Assembly: GCA_933207985.1 (NCBI GenBank)
Contig: OW240916.1
Coordinates: 318,682,535-318,746,534 of the forward strand
DNA length: 64,000 nucleotides
DNA from: Pelobates cultripes
Lineage: Eukaryota; Chordata; Amphibia; Anura; Pelobatidae
Direction of reading: 5' to 3'
Each line of letters begins with the position of its first letter. Within the stretch, counting starts at the first letter, position 1. Shown here piece after piece: positions 12,853-23,870 of this stretch. The position numbers and the translations under genes are program-made. The notes beneath the pieces were generated by a model, which ran no database searches, was not told the DNA's origin, and saw only the letters and a list, made by a program, of their open reading frames with translations.

Positions 12853-13322
12853 TTAAAGGAACACTTAAGGCACCCAGACCACTTCTGCCCATTGGAGTGG
12901 TCTGGGTGCCAACTCCCATCACCATTAACCCTGCAGTTTTTATAAAACTGCAATAATTACCTTGCAGGGTTCAGTCCTCCTCTAGTGGATGTCTATCAGA
13001 CTTTCTTAAAACAGGGCTCTTAAAACATGAAAAGTGTTCACCGGAATCCCCATAGAAAAGCAATGAATAATGCTTTCCTATGGGGAGATCTAATGTGCGC
13101 ACACGGCCATTGCCGCACATGCGCATTAGGTCTTCCCCGCCGGAGCGTGGACGGAGCCTGACCCAGCGTCGAGGGACATCGGTGCTGGATTCAGGTAAGT
13201 CACTGAAGGGGTTTTAACCACTTTAGCAACTTGGGATGAGGGGAGGGAGGGAGAGGGGCACTGCAGGAACCTGCAGTGCCAAGAAAACGGGTAACTGTTC
13301 TGGTGACTATAATGTCCCTTAA
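12853..13322. mobile_element. T2-type MITE, complete
   Basis: TTAA at 12853-12856 and 13319-13322. Left end TTAAAGGAACACTTAAGG; right end, reverse complemented, TTAAGGGACATTATAGTCACC. The interior is GC-rich with no coding capacity. It lies inside the older MITE whose halves are at 12297 and 13323. Confidence 0.75.
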
Positions 13323-13590
13323 AACTTGTTACACCCCCCCACCCCAGGCTGTCAATCAGACCACCAGTCATGTTACCTCCTGGTTCATTTTGCTCAGTGG
13401 GAAGCAATTGCCCAGAGCACCTGCCTTGCAAAGACTTCTCATTGAGCTGCATTGGGAAGTCTGTGATTGGACAGCAACAAAGTCTGGATGGAGTTAGAAG
13501 GGGGGACGGGGGTTGCAAAGACTGCAGATAAGAGATCTGTTTTTACCTATACACCCAATGAAACATCATGCAGGGAAAATTACATGGGGG
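13323..13590 (+). mobile_element. Right part of the split TTAA MITE
   Basis: Shares 'CTTCTCATTGAGCTGC', 'TGGGAAGTCTGTGATTGGAC' and 'GCAGATAAGAGATCTG' with the complete element at 61590-62076. It stops short of the right terminal repeat. Confidence 0.6.
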
Positions 13591-13607
13591 TATACCTGTT
13601 ACATTGT

Positions 13608-13633
13608 TAATATATATATATATATATATATAC
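13608..13633. repeat. (TA)n microsatellite
   Basis: Pure alternating TA run next to the MITE fragment. Confidence 0.9.
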
Positions 13634-14930
13634 AATTGGAGTTATTATGCAATAGATAACATGCTCTGTGTAAGTATTGTTATATTTTTATCCTCACCAC
13701 GTGTGGTTTACTATCACTTAACAGTTATTAATTTTGTGCCATAGAACCTTAGAACAACGTGGATTTTATATACTATTTTGTTTTTCTACTCTTTCGCAGA
13801 CTATTTAAACAATTAAAGTTAGACACCTGAACCACTATGGAAGGGGGTGGGGGGGGGTGGTGGAAAATATGTCCGATTAGAACGAGCCGTGATTTCAGGT
13901 GCAGAGTATACAATTACCACTAATATCACCTCGCCTCTGCTTTCTTTGTTTCACGGACGAGTGACACTTGAGAGGATAGTTAACAGCTATCCTTCCAGCC
14001 AAGCATTTCTCCGGCATGGAACGCGTGTTACCTATGGTGAGAAGTGAAAGTCCCCGTTATCCAATGTGTTTTGTTTGGATTGAGATGGCATGCTGCTGAT
14101 TCGTGTGACCTTCATGGTGGCTTAGATCCCTGGCTGGCACTGATTTTTGATTTAGTGCCGATCTGCTGCGCTTGTCACAGGCTGCAAGGTGCTTTCCATG
14201 CACTAATGGAACAGTTGAAGGGCAGACGGGACCTTTAAACTATTTCTCACCAGCCACCGGCTCCAGAAAGAGAAGGCAAGGATTTTTCCATTCTAGATCA
14301 TATACAAATAATATAACCATCCTTAAAGGCCTAGTACATGTTAACCGGAGAGCACTGTTAGCCGATACACTGACCAATGTGAATACTAACAGCAGAAAAC
14401 TAAGATCAATAATGCAATATTTATTTTACAAATCGGGTTCATTACAAAACCAGAAATACAGTTTGGAATTGCTAATGTTATATAAAAATAGCCAAAACAT
14501 TCACCAACTAAGATGTTTTTCCTATTTGACTGTTGTGGCCTACAGTTTCCCTTACTCCGTGTTTACTGGATAACCCTCAAATTTTATTATTAAAATGGTA
14601 GAGGCACTGATTTTTGCAATAACCTCTAGCACCAATGTGTGTACTATACTATAGCATTCCACACTGAGCTCATCGTACCAGGTGACATTTTTCCAATCTT
14701 TAGATGTCCAGTTTTGATGACCATCGGCCTACTGTAGCCTGGTCTTCATGTTTGTGCCTAGTGAGAGAGTAACCTGGCATTATCGTTTATCATCCTCTGT
14801 AGAGTAAAACTGAGTGTACTCACAGGAAAGAGGCAGATTCAACTAATGTGCATTGCCTGCATATTCCCTTCTTTTCCCTCTGGCAAAATACTGCCGCACA
14901 TGTATTTAATTATGCATTATTCATTGGGGC
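13634..14930. other. Unassigned stretch
   Basis: Short frames only (the longest, 14172-14573, is 133 codons without a domain). A G run lies at 13845-13858. No named repeat is recognised. Confidence 0.4.
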
Positions 14931-15115
14931 TATATCTAAAAACAGCTTGCAAAACTGTAGATCACAGACTTCTCAATGCAGCTCAATGAGAAGCCTTTGT
15001 AAGGCAGGTGCTCTGGGCAATTGTTGCCTCTTGAGTTTAGCTGCACTGAGCTAACCAAACCAGGAAGTAACAGGACTGGTTGTCTGATTGACAGCCATGG
15101 GGAGTAACAAAATTA
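14931..15115 (-). mobile_element. TTAA MITE interior fragment (antisense)
   Basis: Reverse complement of the 61590-type MITE interior: 'CAGACTTCTC', 'AGCTCAATGAGAAG', 'GCTCTGGGCAATTG', 'GATTGACAGCCATGG'. Both termini are missing. Confidence 0.55.
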
Positions 15116-15124
15116 ATTTATAAA

Positions 15125-15217
15125 AGTCTACCCACTGTATTTAGGGTTCCTATTTAATGTAGTACACTTTAATGTCATACAACATTAAATAGGAATCCTT
15201 AATACAGTGGGTAGACT
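15125..15217. repeat. 36-bp-arm hairpin
   Basis: Left arm 15125-15160 (AGTCTACCCACTGTAT...) and right arm 15182-15217 are reverse complements with two mismatches over 36 bp, around a 21-nt loop. The size resembles a small foldback element or a precursor-type RNA hairpin. It lies between a MITE fragment and the ribozyme-bearing retroelement end. Confidence 0.8.
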
Positions 15218-15319
15218 GGTGCTTTACTAATTGACAGGATGGAATTTTCTAAAGTAGCGCTGGGATTTAATTGAAAGTTTGTTTGTTTCCATGTGATAAT
15301 AAAGCAGTATTATGTAGAA

Positions 15320-15660
15320 CTGCTCTACTATACTCCCTGAGGAAGTGAGCGCAAGGCTTACGAAACGCTTGGAGAAATCAAACACTGTGATCTTTGTATA
15401 GTTTTGGACCAAACAAGCACCCACACCACTGCCCTCCGGTAATACAGAGCGTGCAAACAAGAGAGACACCAACGTGGACGGACTACAATAACCCAGCACG
15501 GACTAAGCGGACTATCAGCAGCTCTGGACCTCACTACCATAAGAATTTTAAATATCCATACACACAGGATTAACATTTCAAATTCACCTGCACCTCCAGT
15601 TACAAAGACTTACTTTACGAATAAGGGAATATTTTTTGCAGTATTGTGTTATGCCAAACA
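15320..15660 (+). mobile_element. Retroelement end carrying the hammerhead-like motif
   Basis: Downstream of the ribozyme-like core the sequence is low in coding signal and has many 'GGAC' and 'CCAG' blocks, as in terminal repeats of amphibian Penelope-like elements. No reverse transcriptase is attached, so it is a solo end or a ribozyme-bearing SINE-like derivative. Boundaries are approximate. Confidence 0.4.
15333..15374 (+). ncRNA. Hammerhead ribozyme-like motif
   Basis: Stem I CTCC (15333-15336) pairs with GGAG (15371-15374). The core CTGAGGA (15337-15343) fits the hammerhead consensus CUGANGA. One unpaired A (15344) is followed by stem II GTGAGC (15345-15350) pairing with GCTTAC (15356-15361) round the loop GCAAG. 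GAAA (15362-15365) follows, then CGCTT, which would be a minimal stem III and the cleavage position before GGAG. Minimal hammerheads of this type are known from Penelope-like elements and other eukaryotic retroelements. The extra A and the C in the last stem III pair weaken it, so self-cleavage is not assured. Confidence 0.6.
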
Positions 15661-17480
15661 TTGAGAGCTGGTTATCATCTGGGGAAACTCTCTACCCCAA
15701 TCTTTCAATTCCTACACGTACAAATGTATGTTTTAATTTATGAATTTATCAGAGTATGGTCTTATTTATTTATTAGGGACAATCATTTTAGTAATCTTAT
15801 TTTCCTTTTGCACTCTTTATTCCATATCTACTAAAATATGCTCTACTCGAGTAACCTGAGGTTTAACTCGGCCCACAAGTTATGGTGTCAGTGATCTGTG
15901 CAGCCCATGCAGGTTTCTCCACACTCACCAAACCATTAATTATACGGAGCTTCCTTTGTACATATGGGGACTGTCATGCTGAAAAACAAGCCCCCCTCAC
16001 ACAATTCAGAGCACCAATTGAAAGGATCTGGACTATCTGGTAAAGGATTAATATCCTGGTTTGCAGTTGCCACTATACAAGCAGGCACGAAATGTTTCAT
16101 CTGTATCCACCAAACCCTGTCATTTATCTGGGAGCTGGTGAAGAGTAATTCATTCCTATATAGTCCATCGTTTCCATCGCTGCAATCCTGTAGCAAAGAT
16201 CCTTACACCGCTCCGTCCAATGTTTGGTATTGCACATGGTGATGATAACCTTGTGAGTGGCTGCATGGCCATTGGAAGCCACTTCGTGAAGCTACAAACA
16301 TTCATGCGTGATGCTACATAAGAATCTCTGTAGCATCCAGCAGTGCCACGATATCTGTTTCCGTGGCCTACCACTGAGCAGGTTGCATCCATTTCATAGT
16401 TGACCGAGGCAGATCTAGCATTTGAAAGCTACTTTGCCCTGCAGTTATCGGCCATTTTACTGCCAATGTTTATCCACAGTGGTTGTGTGGTTGTGTAGTT
16501 GATTTTAGATGCCTCCCACTGACAATTTGACTGAAAAAGCTGAATCCATTAAGCAGAATAAATTTCCACATACATTTGGCCGTGTAGAATATTTCGGATT
16601 GGAAAGATCACACACAACTAAATATTAATTATTGGTTCCAGTCAGCCACTATTTCCTCCTAAAGCAACATTCTGTTTTCTTGCTGTTAAAGTCCAAACTC
16701 CTGAATCGCCCAATCTTGAGCATCAAACCAGACAAATAAGTGATCCTTCGGGAAAAGCCTGCTATATTTACACTGTGTAACAGGCACCAAAGTGCTCGTC
16801 TCCTTTGCATCATGCATTCGATTTAGCACCTGAAAACACAGGGAAATTGCTAATATAAAAATCAGCCATTACCATAAGAGTCCTTAATAATGATACTGCT
16901 GCACATTAACATTTTGAGATGTTGCAGCTCATCGCCACTCCTCCATGCACTTAGAGCACCATAGAATCTTATTTTAGTTTCCTCATCAATTAAACTTGAT
17001 ATTCATGTAAAATATTAATAAAATAATATTAAAACAAAAATGTTCTTAGTCTCCAAACATTTTAATGCATCATTAAAACCATTAGCAATGATAACATTTA
17101 AGGACTTACTTCATCCTTCACTGGACCCTTAATATAAATCATAATGAAAATGTTATGTTAATACAAAGTCCATATAATTATTTACATTTTGCTTGCATTG
17201 CGCCTTCGAGTGTTCGCAAGAAGAGACTCAACACAAACAGAACCATAAACCCGTTGTAGTTTTACTATGTGTTACACCGCTGTTAAGGGTAATTGACATT
17301 AACAAGATTTAAATTACTGAGGCAGAAAATTAAGCACTAAACAGACCAATGTGTCTGCACCAGGAAAATCCCCAGAATTTTTAATACAGATTTTTGCAAA
17401 CTCTCGTGTTATGGTTGGATATATAGAATAACTTTGCTGAGTTCACCAGAGGGCTCTATCCATAGAGTGTGTTAAAACCA
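15661..17480. other. Unassigned, mostly repeat-free
   Basis: Ordinary complexity. No exon with a convincing reading frame and splice sites was found, and no named repeat. Confidence 0.4.
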
Positions 17481-19443
17481 GACTAAAATTTCCAAATTAG
17501 ACAAAATTCCCCTCTTCATTAACATCAGAGATGATTTTAAAACTTTGGTATTTTGGTCTAAATTTTACAGGTCCATTGCCGACTCACCTCATGGTACTGC
17601 TGGAAGACTGTGGAAGTGCTACACGCAAATTAATGTACACACAGCTTCATAGCATTTTAAATATACATTCCTGTGGAGCTCTGTGATACCCTCATACACA
17701 CAGAATATTACTGTGAGTTTCATTGCTGTGGAGCTCTGTGATACACCCATACACACTGCACATTACTGTGAGTTTCATTGCTGTGGAGCTCTGTGATACC
17801 CTCATACACACAGAATATTACTGTGAGTTTCATTGCTGTGAAGCTCTGTGATACACTCGTACACACAGAATATTACTGTGAGTTTCATTGCTGTGGAGCT
17901 CTGTGATACACTCATACACACAGAACATTACTGCGAGTTTCATTGCTGTGGAGCTCTGTGATACACTCATACACACAGAATATTACTGTGAGTTTCATTG
18001 CTGTGGAGCTCTGTGATACCCTCATACACACAGAACATTACTGTGAGTTTCATTGCTGTGGAGCTCTGTGATACCCTCATACACACAGAACATTACTGTG
18101 AGTTTCATTGCTGTGGAGCTCTGTGATACACTCATACACACAGAATATTACTGTGAGTTTCATTGCTGTGGAGCTCTGTGATACATGCATACACATAATA
18201 TTACTGTGAGTTTCATTGCTGTGGAGCTCTGTGATCCACTCATACACACAGAATATTACTGTAGTTGCTATTGTTGTGGAGCTCTGTGATACACCCATAC
18301 ACACAGAGTATTACTGTGAGTTTCATTGCTGTGGAGCACTGTGATACACTCATACACACAGAGTATTACTGTGAGTTTCATTGCTGTGGAGCTCTGTGAT
18401 ACACTCATACACACAGAATATTACTGTGAGTTTCATTGCTGTGGAGCTCTGTGATACCCTCATACACACAGAATATTACTGTGAGTTTCATTGCTGTGGA
18501 GCTCTGTGATACCCTCATACACACAGAATATTACTGTGAGTTTCATTGCTGTGGAGCTCTGTGATACACCCATACACACTGCACATTACTGTGAGTTTCA
18601 TTGCTGTGGAGTTCTGTGATACACTCATACACACAGAATATTACTGTGAGTTTCATTGCTGTGGAGCTCTGTGATACACTCATACACACTGCACATTACT
18701 GTCGTTGCTATTGCTGTGGAGCTCTGTGATACATGCATACACACAGAATATTACTGTGAGTTTCATTGCTGTGGAGCTCTGTGATCCACTCATACACACT
18801 GCACATTACTGTGAGTTTAGTTCCTGTGACGCTATTTCGTAGTGTATACACGTTACATTAACTGGAGCTCTGTTGTGTACACACCACACATTTCTGTCTG
18901 TTTTTTTTTTGGTGGTGGTAGAGCAATAAATGCATTTATTTAACCATTTCATTGCTTTATCTACATCATACAGTTATAGACACTGAACATTCGGAACGCC
19001 TAATTTAGGGTATTCAGCTATAGTTACAGCGTGGCATTTTAGTCTTAATATTGCCATTTAGATTTAACAAACTTTCTACAAATTGTTAATTTAGTGAATA
19101 ATACAGAGTGTTCTGTAATTTACAATAAATACATGATTTTGGGAATTCAAGTTCCTCAAAGAAAATTAAGTAAGAATATCCCAAATGCAAAATTCAAGTT
19201 CTGGGTTAACATTTTTAATGGAACAAGCTTAAAGAGACACTATCGTCACCAAAACAACCCCTGTCCCTGCAGTCTCACTGCTCAATTCTCTGCCAGGAAA
19301 ATCACCTTTAATAAAAACAAAAAAAAGTTGCTTGCACACTATATTAAATCCCTATGCAGGTTTAATTAACTGGAGGTTTTTAGTATCACTCCAAAGGCCA
19401 TGAAGATGTGAGCTCTCCTGCCACATCCACGCAAAACCACTTA
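17481..19443 (+). repeat. Satellite locus, copy A (allele with insertion)
   Basis: Begins GACTAAAATTTCCAAATTAG and runs through the 55-bp satellite, a shared single-copy tail and the left part of a TTAA MITE, ending at the TA where the element at 19444 is inserted. It matches copy B (19748-21719) almost base for base. The differences are single substitutions, a longer T run in B near 21175 and gain or loss of single 55-bp units. Such differences are typical of two alleles rather than an old duplication. Confidence 0.85.
17672..18822. repeat. 55-bp satellite array A
   Basis: About 21 tandem units of 55 bp built on GTGGAGCTCTGTGATACACT, CATACACACAGAATATTACT and GTGAGTTTCATTGCT. Units vary at fixed places (CCCTC or ACTC, AGAATATT or TGCACATT). 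The open frame at 18077-18304 is an artefact of the period. Confidence 0.95.
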
Positions 19444-19748
19444 CCGTATATACTCGAGTATAAGCCGAGTTTTTCGGCACATTTTTTGTGCTGAAAAACC
19501 CCAACTCGGCTTATACTCGAGTCAGTCTGTATTATGGCAATTTACATTGCCATAATACAGACTGGGGGCTGGCAGAGCTGTTACTTACCTCTCCTGCAGC
19601 TCCTGCCAGCTCTCTCCTCCTCCGCGCCGGTCCGTGCAGCTCTTCTCTCAGCTCACACTGTAAGTCTCGCGAGAGCCGCACTATGACCCCGCGGCTCTCG
19701 CGAGACTTACACTGGGAGCTGACCGAGGTGCTGCCCGGACCGGCGCGG
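19444..19748. mobile_element. TA-flanked element, left half (CCGTATATACTCGAG ends)
   Basis: Inserted at a TA (19442-19443) inside the MITE of copy A. The end CCGTATATACTCGAGTATAA is the exact inverse of the right end at 22894-22913. The interior holds the palindrome GTCTGTATTATGGCAAT/ATTGCCATAATACAGAC (19525-19562) and a GC-rich hairpin with 58-bp arms (19622-19679 and 19691-19748). The sequence leaves the element exactly at the end of that hairpin and enters copy B. TA duplication and long terminal inversions suggest a Tc1/mariner-related non-autonomous element. No transposase is present. Confidence 0.75.
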
Positions 19749-19939
19749 ACTAAAATTTCCAAATTAGACAAAATTCCCCTCTTCATTAACATCAGAGATG
19801 ATTTTAAAACTTTGGTATTTTGGTCTAAATTTTACAGGTCCATTGCCGACTCACCTCATGGTACTGCTGGAAGACTGTGGAAGTGCTACACACAAATTAA
19901 TGTACACACAGCTTCATAGCATTTTAAATATACATTCCT

Positions 19940-21085
19940 GTGGAGCTCTGTGATACCCTCATACACACAGAATATTACTGTGAGTTTCATTGCTGTGGAG
20001 CTCTGTGATACACCCATACACACTGCACATTACTGTGAGTTTCATTGCTGTGGATCTCTGTGATACCCTCATACACACAGAATATTACTGTGAGTTTCAT
20101 TGCTGTGAAGCTCTGTGATACACTCGTACACACAGAATATTACTGTGAGTTTCATTGCTGTGGAGCTCTGTGATACACTCATACACACAGAACATTACTG
20201 CGAGTTTCATTGCTGTGGAGCTCTGTGATACACTCATACACACAGAATATTACTGTGAGTTTCATTGCTGTGGAGCTCTGTGATACCCTCATACACACAG
20301 AACATTACTGTGAGTTTCATTGCTGTGGAGCTCTGTGATACCCTCATACACACAGAACATTACTGTGAGTTTCATTGCTGTGGAGCTCTGTGATACACTC
20401 ATACACACAGAATATTACTGTGAGTTTCATTGCTGTGGAGCTCTGTGATACATGCATACACATAATATTACTGTGAGTTTCATTGCTGTGGAGCTCTGTG
20501 ATCCACTCATACACACAGAATATTACTGTAGTTGCTATTGTTGTGGAGCTCTGTGATACACCCATACACACAGAGTATTACTGTGAGTTTCATTGCTGTG
20601 GAGCACTGTGATACACTCATACACACAGAGTATTACTGTGAGTTTCATTGCTGTGGAGCTCTGTGATACACTCATACACACAGAATATTACTGTGAGTTT
20701 CATTGCTGTGGAGCTCTGTGATACCCTCATACACACAGAATATTACTGTGAGTTTCATTGCTGTGGAGCTCTGTGATACACCCATACACACTGCACATTA
20801 CTGTGAGTTTCATTGCTGTGGAGTTCTGTGATACACTCATCACACAGAATATTACTGTGAGTTTCATTGCTGTGGAGTTCTGTGATACACTCATACACAC
20901 AGAATATTACTGTGAGTTTCATTGCTGTGGAGCTCTGTGATACACTCATACACACTGCACATTACTGTCGTTGCTATTGCTGTGGAGCTCTGTGATACAT
21001 GCATACACACAGAATATTACTGTGAGTTTCATTGCTGTGGAGCTCTGTGATCCACTCATACACACTGCACATTACTGTGAGTTTA
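19940..21085. repeat. 55-bp satellite array B
   Basis: Same unit order as array A. One CCCTC-type unit is fewer near 20700 and one GTGGAGTTCTG-type unit is extra near 20870, so the net length is almost unchanged. Confidence 0.95.
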
Positions 21086-21504
21086 GTTCCTGTGACGCTA
21101 TTTCGTAGTGTATACACGTTACATTAACTGGAGCTCTGTTGTGTACACACCACACATTTCTGTCTGTTTTTTTTTTGTTTTTTTTTGGTGGTGGTAGAGC
21201 AATAAATGCATTTATTTAACCATTTCATTGCTTTATCTACATCATACAGTTATAGACACTGAACATTCAGAACGCCTAATTTAGGGTATTCAGCTATAGT
21301 TACAGCGTGGCATTTTAGTCTTAATATTGCCATTTAGATTTAACAAACTTTCTACAAATTGTTAATTTAGTGAATAATACAGAGTGTTCTGTAATTTACA
21401 ATAAATACATGATTTTGGGAATTCAAGTTCCTCAAAGAAAATTAAGTAAGAATATCCCAAATGCAAAATTCAAGTTCTGGGTTAACATTTTTAATGGAAC
21501 AAGC

Positions 21505-21837
21505 TTAAAGAGACACTATCGTCACCAAAACAACCCCTGTCCCTGCAGTCTCACTGCTCAATTCTCTGCCAGGAAAATCACCTTTAATAAAAACAAAAAA
21601 AAGTTGCTTGTACACTATATTAAATCCCTATGCAGGTTTAATTAACTGGAGGTTTTTAGTATCACTCCAAAGGCCATGAAGATGTGAGCTCTCCTGCCAC
21701 ATCCACGCAAAACCACTTAGGTAAGTCACTTTGTTTAAGCTGAAAGGGGCATTTTTCAAAACGCCTAAACATGTATTTACCCTTAACAGGGAACACATAG
21801 GGGTGGGTGGCATATAGTGACTACAGTGTCCCTTTAA
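21505..21837. mobile_element. T2-type MITE, complete
   Basis: TTAA at 21505-21508 and 21834-21837. Left end TTAAAGAGACACTATCGTC; right end, reverse complemented, TTAAAGGGACACTGTAGTC. This is the uninterrupted form of the element split at 19229-19443 and 22914-23036 in the other copy. Confidence 0.8.
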
Positions 21838-22289
21838 GCCCTTCGCTCAAACTTCCACTACTTCTGGGGTGCAGCAATGACTATAATACACATAATCCCT
21901 AATACATGCAATAACCCCCCAAAAAAACACAGTTACTTGCGCATGTATAGATCATGCCCCTGCAGCTAAATCAGTTTGTTTATGCAGCCCTAGTCACACC
22001 TCCCTGCATGTGACATTCACAACCTTCCTAAACACTTCCTGTAAAGTGTCATCTAATGTTTACACTTCCTTTATTGTATATTCTATTTAATTTAGAATTT
22101 CTTATCTCCTGTCCTGATAATAGCTTGCTTGACCATGCAGAAGTCTCCTGTATGTAAATAAAGTTCAGTCTTTAAGCAGTCCCAGATTCCCATCATCCTC
22201 AGCCAGCAGGACCCACTTGACCCTAGAGAAGCCACCTTCCTGCACCAAAAAGATATGGAAACAGAAGGGTGGCTAAAAATATGGAAATA

Positions 22290-22479
22290 ATTATTTGTGT
22301 GTGTATCTGTGTGTGTCAGTGTGTGTGTATTTGTGTATTTCTCAGTGTGTAACTGTATCTGTGTCAGTGTGTGTGTTTGTGTATGTCAGTATGTGTGTGT
22401 ATCTGTGTGTCTGTCAGTGTGTGTGTGTATTTCTCAGTGTGTAACTGTATCTGTGTCAGTATGTGTGTGTTTATTTGTG
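22290..22479. repeat. GT-rich minisatellite cut by the assembly gap
   Basis: 'GTGTGTATCTGTGTGTGTCAG'-type units, running into the N block. The full-length version is at 23490-23830. Confidence 0.85.
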
Positions 22480-22579
22480 NNNNNNNNNNNNNNNNNNNNN
22501 NNNNNNNNNNNNNNNNNNNNNNNNNNNNNNNNNNNNNNNNNNNNNNNNNNNNNNNNNNNNNNNNNNNNNNNNNNNNNNN
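22480..22579. other. Assembly gap (100 N)
   Basis: Exactly 100 N, the conventional placeholder for a scaffold gap of unknown size. It separates copy B from the right half of the TA-flanked element. Confidence 0.99.
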
Positions 22580-22913
22580 ATAATAAAAATGCCCACCCCC
22601 CACCAAGGCTCTGCAACACACACAAACACACACAAACACACACATACACGCACTTATACACACTGCACTCATACACACTGCACTCACACACACTGCACTC
22701 ATACACACACTGCATTCATTATATACACACACTGTAAATAAATATTCAATTAATATAATTTTTTTTAGGATCTAATTTTATTTAAAATATTTACCAGTAG
22801 CTGCATTTCCCACCCTAGTCTTATACTCGAGTCAATAAGTTTTCCCAGTTTTTTGGGGTAAAATTAGGGGCCTCGGCTTATATTCGGTTCGGCTTATACT
22901 CGAGTATATACGG
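22580..22913. mobile_element. TA-flanked element, right half
   Basis: Contains a CA-rich minisatellite (22615-22740), then 'CTTATACTCGAGTCAATAAG' and the terminal inversion ending TATACTCGAGTATATACGG at 22913, followed by the duplicated TA (22914-22915). It completes the element that begins at 19444. The piece between, including the rest of its interior, is missing from the assembly. Confidence 0.75.
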
Positions 22914-23489
22914 TAGGTAAGTCACTTTGTTTAAGCTGAAAGGGGCATTTTTCAAAACGCCTAAACATGTATTTACCCTTAACAGGGAACACATAGGGGT
23001 GGGTGGCATATAGTGACTACAGTGTCCCTTTAAGCCCTTCGCTCAAACTTCCACTACTTCTGGGGTGCAGCAATGACTATAATACACATAATCCCTAATA
23101 CATGCAATAACCCCCCAAAAAAACACAGTTACTTGCGCATGTATAGATCATGCCCCTGCAGCTAAATCAGTTTGTTTATGCAGCCCTAGTCACACCTCCC
23201 TGCATGTGACATTCACAACCTTCCTAAACACTTCCTGTAAAGCGTCATCTAATGTTTACACTTCCTTTATTGTATATTCTATTTAATTTAGAATTTCTTA
23301 TCTCCTGTCCTGATAATAGCTTGCTTGACCATGCAGAAGTCTCCTGTATGTAAATAAAGTTCAGTCTTTAAGCAGTCCCAGATTCCCATCATCCTCAGCC
23401 AGCAGGACCCACTTGACCCTAGAGAAGCCACCTTCCTGCACCAAAAAGATATGGAAACAGAAGGGTGGCTAAAAATATGGAAATAATTA
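22914..23489 (+). repeat. Copy C: continuation of the insertion allele
   Basis: Right part of the split MITE (ends TTAA near 23033-23036) and its single-copy flank, matching 21718-22289 of copy B with almost no change (for example one C/T difference at the AAAGCGTC block). Together, 17481-19443, the element and this block form one linear locus. Confidence 0.8.
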
Positions 23490-23870
23490 TTTGTGTGTGT
23501 ATCTGTGTGTGTCAGTGTGTGTGTATTTGTGTATTTCTCAGTGTGTAACTGTATCTGTGTCAGTGTGTGTGTTTGTGTATGTCAGTATGTGTGTGTATCT
23601 GTGTGTCTGTCAGTGTGTGTGTGTATTTCTCAGTGTGTAACTGTATCTGTGTCAGTATGTGTGTGTTTATTTGTGTATGTCAGTATATGTGTGCATCTGT
23701 GTGTGTCAGTGTGTGTGTGTATTTCTCAGTGTGTAACTGTATCTGTGTCAGTATATGTGTGTTTATTTGTGTGTGTATGTGTGTGTATGTGTGTGTGTCA
23801 CTGTGTGTACCAATGTCAGTATATGTGTATGTCTGTGTGCGTGTCAGCGTATATGTGCATATATCCATAT
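23490..23870. repeat. GT-rich minisatellite
   Basis: TGTGTGTCAGTGTGTGTGTAT units with 'TTTCTCAGTGTGTAACTG' inserts. Val/Cys-rich frames across it are period artefacts. From 23602 it is part of the inverted duplication. Confidence 0.85.

Larger units (their letters stand above)
19748..22479 (+). repeat. Satellite locus, copy B (empty-site allele)
   Basis: Second copy of 17481-19443 continuing, without the TA-flanked element, through the intact MITE and the GT-rich array to the N gap. At 21718-21719 the target TA is single (the empty site). 21718-22479 matches 22914-23675 over an identical length of 762 bp with very few substitutions. It starts at a hairpin end and stops at a 100-N gap, so it is best explained as the other haplotype placed into the gap of the first. 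Confidence 0.8.

Noticed and set aside
13126..13518. 130-codon minus-strand frame
   Set aside because: Spans the junction of two MITEs, so it is a chance frame in GC-rich repeat DNA.
17672..18822. CRISPR-like regular array
   Set aside because: Repeats are contiguous 55-bp units without unique spacers, in a eukaryotic context; it is a satellite.
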